The notes: generated from the sequence alone by a model not told the origin. DNA of 40,119 nucleotides from Opitutaceae bacterium (GCA_017994935.1 JAGOJU010000030.1:1-40119); one strand, 5' to 3'; positions 25,536 through 34,469 are shown, counted from the first letter of the stretch. Translations and numbers: made by a program.

Positions 25536-25550
25536 GGTTTGCATGAAACC
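25536..25550. promoter_or_regulatory. inverted repeat GGTTT-GCATG-AAACC
   Basis: Perfect 5-bp arms around a 5-base spacer in the 272-bp gap between the divergent propeller and sulfatase genes, 111 bp from the propeller start and 148 bp from the sulfatase start. It could be an operator for a LacI- or AraC-type regulator encoded elsewhere. Confidence 0.35.
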
Positions 25551-25697
25551 TCAAACCCCGCAGGTGCGTTTCGCAACCACGGATTTACTTGATCTATAAA
25601 GCAAATTCAGGAGACCGCGTGCCCTGTCGGAAATTTCCGCTGCGGGTCCCATCAATCCTCTCGCACTTCAAGATCGGATTGATAGAAACGGCCCATC

Positions 25698-27212
25698 ATG
25701 CGTATCAAACCGCCCCTTCCATCGCGTCTCCGCGCAGTGCTTTTTTTCCTGACCGCCGCCATTGCAACGGCGGTCCAGGCGGCGCCACGAAACATCATCT
25801 TCATTCTTGCGGATGATCATCGCTATGACGCGATGGGTTTCCTCGGACACCCCTTCCTCGAGACTCCCAACCTCGACTCCCTCGCCAGGAACGGTGCCTA
25901 CCTCAAGAACGCCGTTGTCACGACCGCCCTCTGTTCGCCGAGTCGCGCCTCCATACTCACGGGACTGTATGCACACAACCATGGCGTCATCGACAACAAC
26001 TATCCGGTGAGGAGCGACCTCCTGTTTTTCCCCCAGGTGCTCCAGCATGCCGGCTACCGCACCGGGTTTTTCGGAAAATGGCACATGGGCGGAGGGGATG
26101 CCGGTCCCCAGCGCGGCTTCAACCGCTGGGTCAGCTTCAAGGGACAGGGTGAATACTGGGCCGACAATCGCGGGACCGATCACGAGACGAAGGGGCCGAC
26201 CAACAAACTCAATGTCGATGGCAGGCTCGTGCCCCAGCGCGGCTACATCACCGACGAACTGACCGACTACGCCGTCGAGTGGATGAAGAGCATCCCCAGG
26301 GACCAGCCGTTCTTTCTCTATCTTTCGCACAAGGCCGTGCATTCACAGTTCGTGCCCGCCGATCGCCATCTCGATCGTTACAAGGACAAGGCCATCCCGG
26401 TTCCGGAGTCGCTCCACCACCACGAGCATGCGCCGATGTGGGTGCAGAACCAGCGCAACTCATGGCACGGTGTGGACTTCCCCTACCACACCGATCTCGA
26501 CATCGCCAAATACTACCGCCGCTACTGTGAAACCCTGCTGGCCGTTGACGACAGCGTCGGGCGCGTGCTGGCGGCACTGAAGGAACGCGGTCAGCTCGAG
26601 AACACACTGGTCGTGTATGCCGGCGACAACGGCTTTGCCTTCGGTGAACACGGCCTGATCGACAAGCGCACCGCCTACGAGGTCTCGATGCGCATCCCGC
26701 TGCTCATGCAGTGCCCCGACGTGATCAAGCCGGGCCGTGTCGTCGAGGAGGTCGTCGCCAACATCGACTTTGCACCCACCTTCCTCCAGGCTGCAGGCGT
26801 CAAGGAAACCATGCCAAAAATCGACGGCCACAGTTTCTGGCCCGTCATGAAAGGCGACAAGACAAAGTGGGACAACGAGGTGCTCTACGAGTACTTCTGG
26901 GAGAAGAATTTCCCGCAGACGCCGACCCTGCATGCCGTGCGCGACGGCCGCTACAAGTACATCCGCGTGCAGGGACTGTGGGACATCGATGAATTCTACG
27001 ACCTCCAGAACGATCCCGGTGAAACGAAGAACCTGATCTTCGAGCCCGGACTCCAGGACACCATTCACCGCTACAATACACGCCTCTTCTCCCTGCTTGA
27101 GGCCTCGCACGGCGAGGAAATGCCTCTTCGCCCCGATCGCGGAAACTTCCAGAACCTCCGCCGCGCGAGCGGAAGCCCCGCCGCCAAGTTCCCTCCCGAA
27201 CTCCTGCGCTGA
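25698..27212 (+). CDS. secreted type I sulfatase
   Basis: A 504-residue arylsulfatase-family enzyme that removes sulfate esters, most likely from sulfated polysaccharide in the periplasm or outside the cell. The signal peptide runs to about residue 28 (LFFLTAAIATAVQAAP). Metal-binding Asp39-Asp40 lie in 'FILADDHRYDA'. Cys79 in 'ALCSPSRASILTG' is the residue converted to formylglycine, so the active-site motif C-x-P-S-R is intact. 'FGKWHMGGG' and 'VVYAGDNGFAFGEHG' supply further metal and sulfate ligands, and 'AVRDGRYKYIRV' marks the C-terminal subdomain. It requires a formylglycine-generating enzyme or anSME, and neither is in the window. It stands alone, divergent from the TolB-like propeller. 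Confidence 0.94.
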   Translation: MRIKPPLPSRLRAVLFFLTAAIATAVQAAPRNIIFILADDHRYDAMGFLGHPFLETPNLDSLARNGAYLKNAVVTTALCSPSRASILTGLYAHNHGVIDNNYPVRSDLLFFPQVLQHAGYRTGFFGKWHMGGGDAGPQRGFNRWVSFKGQGEYWADNRGTDHETKGPTNKLNVDGRLVPQRGYITDELTDYAVEWMKSIPRDQPFFLYLSHKAVHSQFVPADRHLDRYKDKAIPVPESLHHHEHAPMWVQNQRNSWHGVDFPYHTDLDIAKYYRRYCETLLAVDDSVGRVLAALKERGQLENTLVVYAGDNGFAFGEHGLIDKRTAYEVSMRIPLLMQCPDVIKPGRVVEEVVANIDFAPTFLQAAGVKETMPKIDGHSFWPVMKGDKTKWDNEVLYEYFWEKNFPQTPTLHAVRDGRYKYIRVQGLWDIDEFYDLQNDPGETKNLIFEPGLQDTIHRYNTRLFSLLEASHGEEMPLRPDRGNFQNLRRASGSPAAKFPPELLR

Positions 27213-27213
27213 A

Positions 27214-27227
27214 CGCCCGGACGGGCG
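27214..27227. terminator. GC-rich hairpin after sulfatase
   Basis: CGCCC-GGAC-GGGCG forms a 5-bp GC stem with a tetraloop in the 28-bp gap between the convergent sulfatase and padR genes. The following bases (CACCTTTCAG) are only weakly T-rich. Confidence 0.4.
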
Positions 27228-27240
27228 CACCTTTCAGTGA

Positions 27241-27573
27241 TCAGCGTTTCCTGAAGACCTCTCCCTGCAGTTCCCGCAGGCGTGCCTGGACATCCTGGAG
27301 CGCCTGCCTCCCCAGCGCGGTCGCCCGGTAATGCACAGTCCTCCGCCCTCGGGTTGCAGGTGTGCGCTGAATGATCTTCAGCCATCCGAGCCTGCATAGC
27401 CTCGCGAGCATGGGATAGAGCGTGCCGGGGCTGACCCGGTATCCGTGTTCACGAAGCTCCTCCAGCATCCAATTTGCCACAAAGGGAGCTTCGCAGGCGT
27501 GGTGAAGGATGTGAACCTTCCAAAGCGGGCGCAGGATTTCACGCTCGACTGCGGATGTTTTTCTGTGGTTCAT
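27241..27573 (-). CDS. PadR-family transcriptional regulator
   Basis: A 110-residue winged-helix regulator of the PadR family. The core 'WMLEELREHGYRVSPGTLYPMLARLCRLGWL' is the recognition region with the diagnostic 'SPGTLYPML'. The wing 'RGRRTVHYRATALGRQAL' follows, and the last 20 residues form the dimerisation helix. PadR proteins usually repress efflux or detoxification genes and respond to phenolics or drugs. It is divergent from the RND operon, with a 193-bp gap holding two inverted repeats, one only 3 bp before its own ATG, so autoregulation plus control of the pump is likely. Confidence 0.92.
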   Translation of the reverse strand: MNHRKTSAVEREILRPLWKVHILHHACEAPFVANWMLEELREHGYRVSPGTLYPMLARLCRLGWLKIIQRTPATRGRRTVHYRATALGRQALQDVQARLRELQGEVFRKR

Positions 27574-27576
27574 CGA

Positions 27577-27591
27577 TTACGGTGATCGTAA
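27577..27591. promoter_or_regulatory. inverted repeat TTACG-GTGAT-CGTAA before padR
   Basis: Perfect 5-bp arms around a 5-base spacer, 3 bp upstream of the padR start codon. Position suits autorepression. Confidence 0.4.
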
Positions 27592-27609
27592 ACGGCCGGC
27601 ATCAGGGAA

Positions 27610-27622
27610 TGTGGAATTCACA
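27610..27622. promoter_or_regulatory. inverted repeat TGTG-GAATT-CACA in padR/RND gap
   Basis: Arms TGTG and CACA around GAATT; with flanks it reads ATGTGGAATTCACAC, broadly like the ATGT...ACAT pattern of PadR sites. It is 37 bp from padR and 144 bp from the pump gene. Confidence 0.35.
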
Positions 27623-27766
27623 CGGCATGATCGAGAAATTTCTTGTAACCATGCGCCTTCCCGGTTGTCTCTGTCAATTCCATGCCGGGATATCCGCTTT
27701 CGGAAGGCGGACGGGGCCTCCAGCCCCGCCTTCCCCGGCAGCCCGACGAATCGCCCCCACCGCAGC

Positions 27767-30700
27767 ATGAATGTTCTAGACACGGCACTGCGCCGTCCGT
27801 TCACGGTTGTAGTCCTTGTGCTGGCAGTGGCATTGGCTGCCGGCCTGGCAGTCCAGCGGATGTCGCGGGACATCTTTCCTCCGCTGGGCGTGCCCACGAT
27901 CTATGTCGCCCAGCCCTACGGCGGCATGGATCCGGCCCAGATGGAAGGTTACCTGACCTACCGCTACGAATATCATTTCCTCTACATCGCCGGCATTTCC
28001 CACGTGGAATCCAAGTCGATCCAGGGTGCTTCCATCATGAAGCTCCAGTTTCACCCCGGAACCGACATGTCGCAGGCGCTCTCCGAAACGATCGCCTATG
28101 TGAACCGCTCCCGCGCCTTCATGCCCGAGGGCACCCCTGCGCCCTTTGTCACCCGGTTTGACGCCGGAAGCGTGGCTGTTGGATACCTGGTGTTTTCAAC
28201 GGACAACCCCAATCGGACGCTCGGCGAAATGCAGGATCAGGCACTCAACCGCGTGCGCCCGACGTTCGCAACACTGCCCGGAGTCTCGGCACCACCCCCC
28301 TTCGGCGGAAGTTCGCGTGGCATCATCATCAACGTCAATCCCGAGCGCATGCGCGCCTACGGACTCTCACCCGATGAAATCGTGCAGGCCATCGCCGAGG
28401 CCAATCCGATCAGCCCCTCCGGCAACATGAACATGGGGGACAAGTATCCGATCGTCGAGATGAACGCGATCGTCAGGAATCCCAAGGACCTCGAGTCTGT
28501 CCCTCTCAGGCACACCGGCGGCCGGGCGGTCTTCCTGCGCGATGTCGGCTCCGTCGAGGACGCCGCGGATGTCACCACCAGCTACGCGCTCGCAAACGGC
28601 CTCCGCACGGTGTACCTGCCCGTGACCAAACGCGCCGACGCCTCCACCCTTTCGGTGGTCGAGCTTGTCAAACAGAACATCCCCGAGTTCCAGAAGATCC
28701 TGCCCGACGACATCAGGGTCAGCTACGTCTTCGATCAATCCCCGGTAGTCAACCGCTCAATCCGCGATGTGCTGAAGGAAGGGGGACTGGGCGCGATCCT
28801 CACCGGTGTCATGGTGCTTCTGTTCCTCAGGGACTGGCGGAGCGTGTTCATCGTCCTCGTCAACATCCCCCTGTCACTTCTCAGCGCCGTCCTCGCGCTC
28901 TGGCTCACCGGCCAGTCCATTCACCTGATGACCCTGGGGGGACTCGCCCTCGCCATCGGCATACTTGTGGATGAGTCCACCGTGGCGGTCGAGAACATCC
29001 ACGCACATATGGGCCGGGGATCAAGTCCTGCGGAAGCCGCCTACGCAGGCACAAGGGAGACCGCGCTGCCCCGCCTGCTGGCCATGCTTTGTATTCTCGC
29101 CGTGTTCATTCCGGCATTCTTCATGGTGGGGGCAGCCAGGGCCCTGTTTGTCCCCATGGCGCTCGCGGTCGGATTCTCGATGATCGCATCGTACCTGCTC
29201 TCGAGCACGCTCGTCCCCATTCTCTCCATCTGGTTCCTTCGGCGCAGCGGAGCGGGGATCCACGAGGCCTCCTACTTCGAAAAGATGAAACGCACGTATG
29301 CCCGCCTCGTACGTGGCATCGTCACCGTTCGATGGCCCCTGACTGTGCTTTACCTGACAGGCTGCGCCGCGGTGATCTGGATCGTTGGCGGGCGGCTCGG
29401 TACCGAGATATTTCCCCGCACGGACAACGGCCAGTTTGCGGTGCGTTTCCGCGCCCCCAGCGGAACCCGCGTCGACATCACGGAATCAATCGCAAGAAGG
29501 GTCCTCGACACCATCAGTCGCGAAGCGGGGGGAGCCGACAGGGTGGAGGTTTCCATCGGCATGGTCGGCGTGCACAACTCAAGCTTTCCGGTGAACCTCA
29601 TACATCTTTGGAACGGCGGGCCCGAGGAGGGATGGCTGGCAGTGCAGTTCAAGCCGGATGCAGGAGTGCATATGGAGCCCTTCAAGGAAAGGCTCCGAGC
29701 CGTCTTCCCAAAGGAATTCCCCGATGTCCGGTTTTCCTTCGAACCCCAGGATATCGTTTCTCGGGTCATGAGCTTCGGCTCACCGACACCGATCGAAATT
29801 GCGATCAGCGGATCCTCGCTCGCGGTCAGCAAGGGCTACGCCGACGGGATCATCGCGCAAATGAACAGGATCCCCTTTCTCAGGGACGTGCAGATCGCGC
29901 AGACGCTGGACTACCCGACAGTCACCGTGAATGTCGACCGTGAACGGGCGGGACTGCTCGGCGTGAAAATGGCCGATGTGACACGCTCGCTCGTCGCCGC
30001 CACCACCTCCAGCCGTTTTACCAAGCCGGTCTATTGGGCGGATCCCAACACGGGCATCAGCTACAATGTGCAGGTGCAGGTCCCCGAGGCGAAAACGACC
30101 TCAGTTGAGGACCTGGGCAATGTGCCGGTCAAGTCCTCCACGAACGATCCCGTGCTGCTTCGCAATCTCGCAACGATCGGCAGCGGCACATCGCCCGGCA
30201 CCTACGAACGCTACAATGTGGCCCGGCTCGTCAGCATCACCGCCAACCTCTACGGTGCTGACCTCGGGACAGCCATGCGTGCGATCCGTACGGCCGTGGC
30301 GGATGCGGGCGCCCCGCCCGAGGCGCGCACAAAAGTCGACTATCGTGGACAGACCATTCCCCTGACGCAGTTGCTGGATGGATTCCGTTCAGGGCTGGTG
30401 ATCGCGGTGATCGTGATCTTCCTGCTTCTCGTCGCCAATTTCCAATCCGTTCGACTCGCTCTTGCCGTCATTTCGACCGTGCCGGCCGTGCTAGCCGGCG
30501 TGGTTCTGACCCTATGGTTCACCGGGACAACCCTGAATATCCAGTCTGGAATGGGATCCATCATGGCCGTGGGCGTCGCCGTCGCCAATTCCATCCTGCT
30601 GGTGACATTTGCCGAGAAGGCCCGCGTGGACAGCGGAAATCCGATTGCGGGAGCCATGGAGGGGGGCAGCAGCCGTCTGCGGCCCATCCTGATGACGAGT

Positions 30701-30931
30701 TGCGCAATGATCGCCGGAATGCTTCCGCTCGCACTCGGAACCGGCGAAGGAGGAGACCAGACTGCCGCGCTCGGCCGCGCAGTTGTCGGAGGCCTCGCCA
30801 TGGCGACCTTCGCCACCCTTCTCATTCTGCCTGCTTTCTTCGCAATCCTGGCGGACCGCAGGGTTCGCTCCGTCTCGCTGCATCCCCACGGCTCCGGAAG
30901 TGGGCATCACCGCGGCGCCCCCTCACACTGA
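27767..30931 (+). CDS. RND-family inner-membrane efflux pump
   Basis: A 1054-residue RND transporter with the usual 12 helices and two large periplasmic loops (about 35-330 and 560-860). The start 'MNVLDTALRRPFTVVVLVL' is typical. The TM4 proton-relay pair is Asp402-Glu403 ('AIGILVDESTVAVENI') instead of Asp-Asp. In TM10 the position of the relay lysine reads Ala940 ('VGVAVANSILLVTF'). Such changes occur in RND lineages outside the classic AcrB/MexB group. ATG 27767 is chosen; in-frame sequence upstream is not RND-like. It leads the operon pump - adaptor (19 bp later) - outer-membrane factor, an order unlike the common adaptor-first layout. PadR is divergent. Substrate unknown. Confidence 0.93.
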   Translation: MNVLDTALRRPFTVVVLVLAVALAAGLAVQRMSRDIFPPLGVPTIYVAQPYGGMDPAQMEGYLTYRYEYHFLYIAGISHVESKSIQGASIMKLQFHPGTDMSQALSETIAYVNRSRAFMPEGTPAPFVTRFDAGSVAVGYLVFSTDNPNRTLGEMQDQALNRVRPTFATLPGVSAPPPFGGSSRGIIINVNPERMRAYGLSPDEIVQAIAEANPISPSGNMNMGDKYPIVEMNAIVRNPKDLESVPLRHTGGRAVFLRDVGSVEDAADVTTSYALANGLRTVYLPVTKRADASTLSVVELVKQNIPEFQKILPDDIRVSYVFDQSPVVNRSIRDVLKEGGLGAILTGVMVLLFLRDWRSVFIVLVNIPLSLLSAVLALWLTGQSIHLMTLGGLALAIGILVDESTVAVENIHAHMGRGSSPAEAAYAGTRETALPRLLAMLCILAVFIPAFFMVGAARALFVPMALAVGFSMIASYLLSSTLVPILSIWFLRRSGAGIHEASYFEKMKRTYARLVRGIVTVRWPLTVLYLTGCAAVIWIVGGRLGTEIFPRTDNGQFAVRFRAPSGTRVDITESIARRVLDTISREAGGADRVEVSIGMVGVHNSSFPVNLIHLWNGGPEEGWLAVQFKPDAGVHMEPFKERLRAVFPKEFPDVRFSFEPQDIVSRVMSFGSPTPIEIAISGSSLAVSKGYADGIIAQMNRIPFLRDVQIAQTLDYPTVTVNVDRERAGLLGVKMADVTRSLVAATTSSRFTKPVYWADPNTGISYNVQVQVPEAKTTSVEDLGNVPVKSSTNDPVLLRNLATIGSGTSPGTYERYNVARLVSITANLYGADLGTAMRAIRTAVADAGAPPEARTKVDYRGQTIPLTQLLDGFRSGLVIAVIVIFLLLVANFQSVRLALAVISTVPAVLAGVVLTLWFTGTTLNIQSGMGSIMAVGVAVANSILLVTFAEKARVDSGNPIAGAMEGGSSRLRPILMTSCAMIAGMLPLALGTGEGGDQTAALGRAVVGGLAMATFATLLILPAFFAILADRRVRSVSLHPHGSGSGHHRGAPSH

Positions 30932-30949
30932 TCCTTCAATTCAATTCCC

Positions 30950-31990
30950 ATGACACACGTCCGTGCGGTCAGCATCGTCACAGCACTCGTCAGCGCGGCT
31001 TGCGCCTTCGCCCAGACTCCCCCCGAGGTCAGCGTCGTGTCTACGCACCGCGGTGGAATTCACCGGTACATCACGCTCCCCGGAACCATGCGCGCCAATC
31101 TTCAGGTCACTCTGCATGCCAAGGTGGCGGGTTTTCTCAAATCGATCCCGGTCGATACCGGCGACACCGTAAAGGCGGGTCAGGTGCTTGCCGAACTGGA
31201 AATGCCTGAACTGATCGCCGAACGCGCCCGCCAGCAATCCGAGCTCACTCTCGCGCGGACCGAGTCGGAACGCATTCAGCGGGCTCGAAAGAAGGCTCCT
31301 GACCTGATCCCTCCCCAGGTTGCTGATGCGGCGGCAGCACGCCTTGCCGCGGCGGAGGCGGGACTGGAACAATATGAGACCCTGTTGGGCTATACGAATA
31401 TCACCGCTCCATTCGACGGTGTCGTTACCATGCGATACCTCGATCCCGGGGCATTGGTTCCCGCTGCTACCGCCGGCGGCAACCCGCAGGCTGCGGCCAT
31501 TGTCACCCTGATGGACTATTCCACCATCCGGGTCCACGTGCCCGTGCCCGAGATTGAAGCCGCACGCATCCGGACCGGGCAGCCGGTCATGGTTGCGACA
31601 GAGTCCCTGCCCGGCAAGCTGTTCACCGGTTCGGTCAGCCGTCATTCCGGCGCACTTGACGAGCGCACGCGCACCCTCCTCGTCGAGGCAGATCTCGCAA
31701 ATCCGGACCTCACGCTGCGTCCCGGAATGTACGCGAACGTGAAGATCGGCGTGGAGCATCACGACGATGCCCTCCTCGTGCCCGCCGCAGCGCTTGTGCG
31801 CGAGAAGGCGGCGGGATTCCTCTTTGTCATCGAGGCTGGAAAAGCGAAGCGCGTTCCTGTGAAATACGGCTTCAACGACGGATCCCAGGTCGAGATCCTG
31901 GAGGGCCTCCCGGCTGGCGCTCGCGTGATTCTTCCCGGAAAGGCGACGCTTGCCAATGGTCAACCCGTGAAAGCGACGGAGGTCCGATGA
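30950..31990 (+). CDS. RND periplasmic adaptor (membrane fusion protein)
   Basis: A 346-residue HlyD/AcrA-type adaptor that links the inner-membrane pump to the outer-membrane channel. The signal peptide ends near 'AACAFAQ' (about residue 22). The lipoyl half-motifs are 'VTLHAKVAGFLKSIPVDTGDTVKAGQVLAELE' (about 60-90) and 'YTNITAPFDGVVTMRYLDPG' (about 145-165). A short alpha-hairpin lies between them, rich in Ala, Arg and Glu. Beta-barrel and membrane-proximal domains follow ('TLRPGMYANVKI', 'LLVPAAALV'). The gene starts 18 bp after the pump and overlaps the next gene by 4 bp (ATGA). The short hairpin suggests contact with an outer-membrane factor of the CusC/TolC type. Confidence 0.92.
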   Translation: MTHVRAVSIVTALVSAACAFAQTPPEVSVVSTHRGGIHRYITLPGTMRANLQVTLHAKVAGFLKSIPVDTGDTVKAGQVLAELEMPELIAERARQQSELTLARTESERIQRARKKAPDLIPPQVADAAAARLAAAEAGLEQYETLLGYTNITAPFDGVVTMRYLDPGALVPAATAGGNPQAAAIVTLMDYSTIRVHVPVPEIEAARIRTGQPVMVATESLPGKLFTGSVSRHSGALDERTRTLLVEADLANPDLTLRPGMYANVKIGVEHHDDALLVPAAALVREKAAGFLFVIEAGKAKRVPVKYGFNDGSQVEILEGLPAGARVILPGKATLANGQPVKATEVR

Positions 31991-33324
31991 ATGGCGCCCG
32001 CCCGCTTTTTCGCAAGGAAGCACTCTGGATCCCCCTGGCGGCAGCGTTGACAATTTCCTGCGCCGGGCCGCTGCGTTCGTCCGAAGCGCAGCCCATCGAT
32101 CTTTCGACCGCGCTGCGCCTGGCTGGCGCGAGCAATCTTGATGTTGAGATTGCCCGTGAACGGGTGAACGAGGCTCGCGCCGCCAGCAATGCCGCTCGCG
32201 CACGTTTCTTTCCCTGGATTGCCCCCGCGATCGTCGTACGGCGGCATGAGGAGAACGTCCAGGATGCAGGCGGACGCATCCTTGACGCGGACAAACAATC
32301 ACTTGCTGCCGGACTCACCCTGAACGCGGAACTCGATCTGGGTGAAACTTATTTCCAAAACCTGGTCTCGAAGCAGGTACTTAAGTCAAATGAAGCCGCC
32401 CTCTCAGGGCGTCAGCGTGAGGCAACCTTTCATGCCGCAGCAGGCTACTTTGAACTGGCGCGCGCGCGTGCCGCTGTCATCGCCTCCGAGGAGGCCGCAC
32501 GTGTAGCGGGCCTGCATGCAGAACAAATCGGTGTGTCTGTCGAGGCGGGGCTCACCTTCAAGGGCGATGCCGCCCGCGCCCGCGCTGCGCACGGGCGCGC
32601 AGAACTGCTGCTCCTCCGGGCACGCACCGACCAGCGTGTTGCTGCCGCCAGACTCGCCGAGATCCTCCGTCTCGATCCGTCCGTGGATCTGGTTCCCGAT
32701 GAAGGCGCGCTTGCTCCGATTTCGCTCGAGCTCCCCGGCGGTGACCTTGCGGAACGCATCGCCCGCGCACTTGCAAAACGACCGGAGATGGACGAATCCG
32801 CCGCCCGCCTCGAAGGCGCCCGCCTCAACCGTCGCGCCGCCACCCAAGGCCCCCTGATTCCAACCCTGGGCGCGCAGGCATCGATCGGGGGACTCGGGGG
32901 CGGTCCTTCGGGTTCTACGCTCACAAGAGATTTCGACATGAGCAGCGACTTGAGTTTCGGCATCAGTTGGAGAATTGGTCCAGGGGGGCTTCTGGACCGG
33001 AACCGTCAACGGGAAATGCTCTCCCGTGAAAAGCAGATGGAATTCGAGAGAGAGAAGGTGCGCGATGCCATCCGACGCCAGGTCGTGGAAAGCCATGCAC
33101 GCCTGTATTCGCTCGCGCAACAGGTTGCGCTGGCGAGAAAGTCACTCGATGCGGCGGATCAAACCGCCCGATTGTCGCGCGATCGTCGCGAAACCGGAGT
33201 CAGTGAAGCCTTTGAGGACCTTGAGGCGGAGGAGGAACTGGCCCGCACACGCCGGGACTATCTGGCCACGATTGCGGAATACAACCTCGCCCAGTACGCA
33301 CTCCGGTTTGCATCGGGAGACTGA
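31987..33324 (+). CDS. TolC-family outer-membrane efflux factor
   Basis: A 445-residue outer-membrane efflux protein (OEP/TolC family). The hydrophobic N-terminus (WIPLAAALTISCAG) is a signal peptide, possibly lipoprotein-like, although the lipobox before Cys is weak. Two copies of the long coiled-coil repeat are visible: one from 'DLSTALRLAGASNLDVEIARERVNEARAA', the other from the 'LAKRPEMDESAARLEGARLNRRAA' region. The C-terminal 'SEAFEDLEAEEELARTRRDYLATIAEYNLAQYAL' closes the second repeat. The ATG overlaps the adaptor stop, so the three proteins are made together. It is the last gene of the efflux operon; 242 bp without a gene follow. Confidence 0.9.
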   Translation: MNGARPLFRKEALWIPLAAALTISCAGPLRSSEAQPIDLSTALRLAGASNLDVEIARERVNEARAASNAARARFFPWIAPAIVVRRHEENVQDAGGRILDADKQSLAAGLTLNAELDLGETYFQNLVSKQVLKSNEAALSGRQREATFHAAAGYFELARARAAVIASEEAARVAGLHAEQIGVSVEAGLTFKGDAARARAAHGRAELLLLRARTDQRVAAARLAEILRLDPSVDLVPDEGALAPISLELPGGDLAERIARALAKRPEMDESAARLEGARLNRRAATQGPLIPTLGAQASIGGLGGGPSGSTLTRDFDMSSDLSFGISWRIGPGGLLDRNRQREMLSREKQMEFEREKVRDAIRRQVVESHARLYSLAQQVALARKSLDAADQTARLSRDRRETGVSEAFEDLEAEEELARTRRDYLATIAEYNLAQYALRFASGD

Positions 33325-33566
33325 TCCACACGGCACTGTCCTGCCAGAATGGGGTTCGTCAGCGGATAGAAGATCTCCGCTGGAGCGGTAGACACTCCCG
33401 CACCCGGACAATGGTCAAGTGGCCTCACCAGTGGATTGACCGTGCGAAAGGTGCAAAGTAGGCTCACTGTTCCCGCTGAATCGTCGACACCGTGTGGAAA
33501 CCCGGAAAGGCCCGCACGGGACGTGGTCATGCACCTGGCCGGAGCACTCGTGCCTCCAACGGGAAT

Positions 33567-34244
33567 TCAGATGACCGCCTTGCAGACCTGCCAGCGCTTC
33601 AGGTCGCGGCGCCACCGCTCAAGGGAATTCAAGCCTTTGGGCAGCCGGACATGTCCCCCAAAGGTGAGGGCACCGATAATCCCTGAAAGCGCATAGTCGG
33701 AATAGACCGGCTGCTTTCCAAAAATGAATGCCGACCCGCGCAGGATGAGGTCGAACGGTTCGAGCAGATCAAATGTCTTTTTCCTCAGGACCGGAGCTTC
33801 CTTGCGCCAGACCTCCAGGCACCCGCGACCAAATCGACGCTCCTTGAACCGGATCGCTTCCGTTCTTTCGACAAGGTCCGTGATCTTCGGAATACGAAGC
33901 GGATCCGTAAGGCGGAACGTGACAGCCTCAACGTCATTCTCGATGTGCGGAATCAGGATCCGCTGCATGCCCTCGTGCACCGCGGGGAAAAGGCCGCCTC
34001 CCCAGAACTCCCGGTCGACATGCCGGGCCACGTCCAATCCGTCCGCGGACTCGTCGTAGACCATGCGCTTGCCATGGACGAGGAGTGGCACCTGGTAGTA
34101 GCGCCCTCCCGTAATCCGGATCAATGCGCCCCGCCGGTGGAGCGGTGCAGCCACGGAGCGATAGGAAACTCCCGCAGCATCGAGCGCTTCAGCGATGGCA
34201 ATACAGTAGGGACTGTAGGGAACCTGATAGAGTACGGTTTTCAT
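33567..34244 (-). CDS. glutathione S-transferase-like protein
   Basis: A 225-residue protein with a thioredoxin-fold N-terminus, 'VLYQVPYSPYCIAIAEALDAAGV', where Cys14 of 'SPYC' is placed like the GST/glutaredoxin active-site residue. 'YYQVPLLVHGKRMVYDESADGLDVARHVD' gives the cis-Pro and the glutathione gamma-glutamyl site (DES). The C-terminal half is helical, with 'YSDYALSGIIGAL' typical of the GST C-domain. Its ATG overlaps the stop of the small Cys-rich gene by 4 bp (ATGA). It is the third gene of an operon with a PLP sulfur-metabolism enzyme, divergent from MarR. Expected role: conjugation of electrophiles or thiol-disulfide chemistry; the donor thiol in this phylum is not known to me. 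Confidence 0.85.
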   Translation of the reverse strand: MKTVLYQVPYSPYCIAIAEALDAAGVSYRSVAAPLHRRGALIRITGGRYYQVPLLVHGKRMVYDESADGLDVARHVDREFWGGGLFPAVHEGMQRILIPHIENDVEAVTFRLTDPLRIPKITDLVERTEAIRFKERRFGRGCLEVWRKEAPVLRKKTFDLLEPFDLILRGSAFIFGKQPVYSDYALSGIIGALTFGGHVRLPKGLNSLERWRRDLKRWQVCKAVI

Positions 34245-34465
34245 GGGCGGTCGAATGTCGCTTCCGGAGCATCGGGGGCCGGTTCCCGGGAGGTTCCTTC
34301 AAACTCGGGACAACACGAGCCCTGCTCGATCGTGCATTGCAGGCACAGTGCCGCCCCTTCCCACACATAGGCGCCGTACACTCCGCAGCGCTCGCAAACC
34401 ACCTCGGGCCGGGGCACCGGCGAAGGCGATGGAAAGGAAGGATTCCGACAGACGTGCATGTTCAT
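34241..34465 (-). CDS. small Cys-rich, zinc-ribbon-like protein
   Basis: A 74-residue protein with seven cysteines: Cys6, Cys24, Cys27, Cys41, Cys44, Cys51 and Cys52. The two C-x2-C knuckles ('VVCERCGVYG' and 'ALCLQCTIEQ'), 13 residues apart, make a plausible zinc ribbon; an adjacent Cys pair follows. The tail is Pro/Glu-rich. It starts 4 bp after the stop of the PLP enzyme and overlaps the GST gene by 4 bp, so its reality is supported by tight packing on both sides. I do not recognise the family. It could be a metal- or thiol-sensing partner of the GST. Confidence 0.65.
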   Translation of the reverse strand: MNMHVCRNPSFPSPSPVPRPEVVCERCGVYGAYVWEGAALCLQCTIEQGSCCPEFEGTSREPAPDAPEATFDRP

Positions 34466-34469
34466 GGCC

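Noticed and set aside
30941..32302. 453-codon minus-strand open frame opposite the adaptor and outer-membrane factor
   Set aside because: Antisense to two convincing efflux genes; low-complexity composition.
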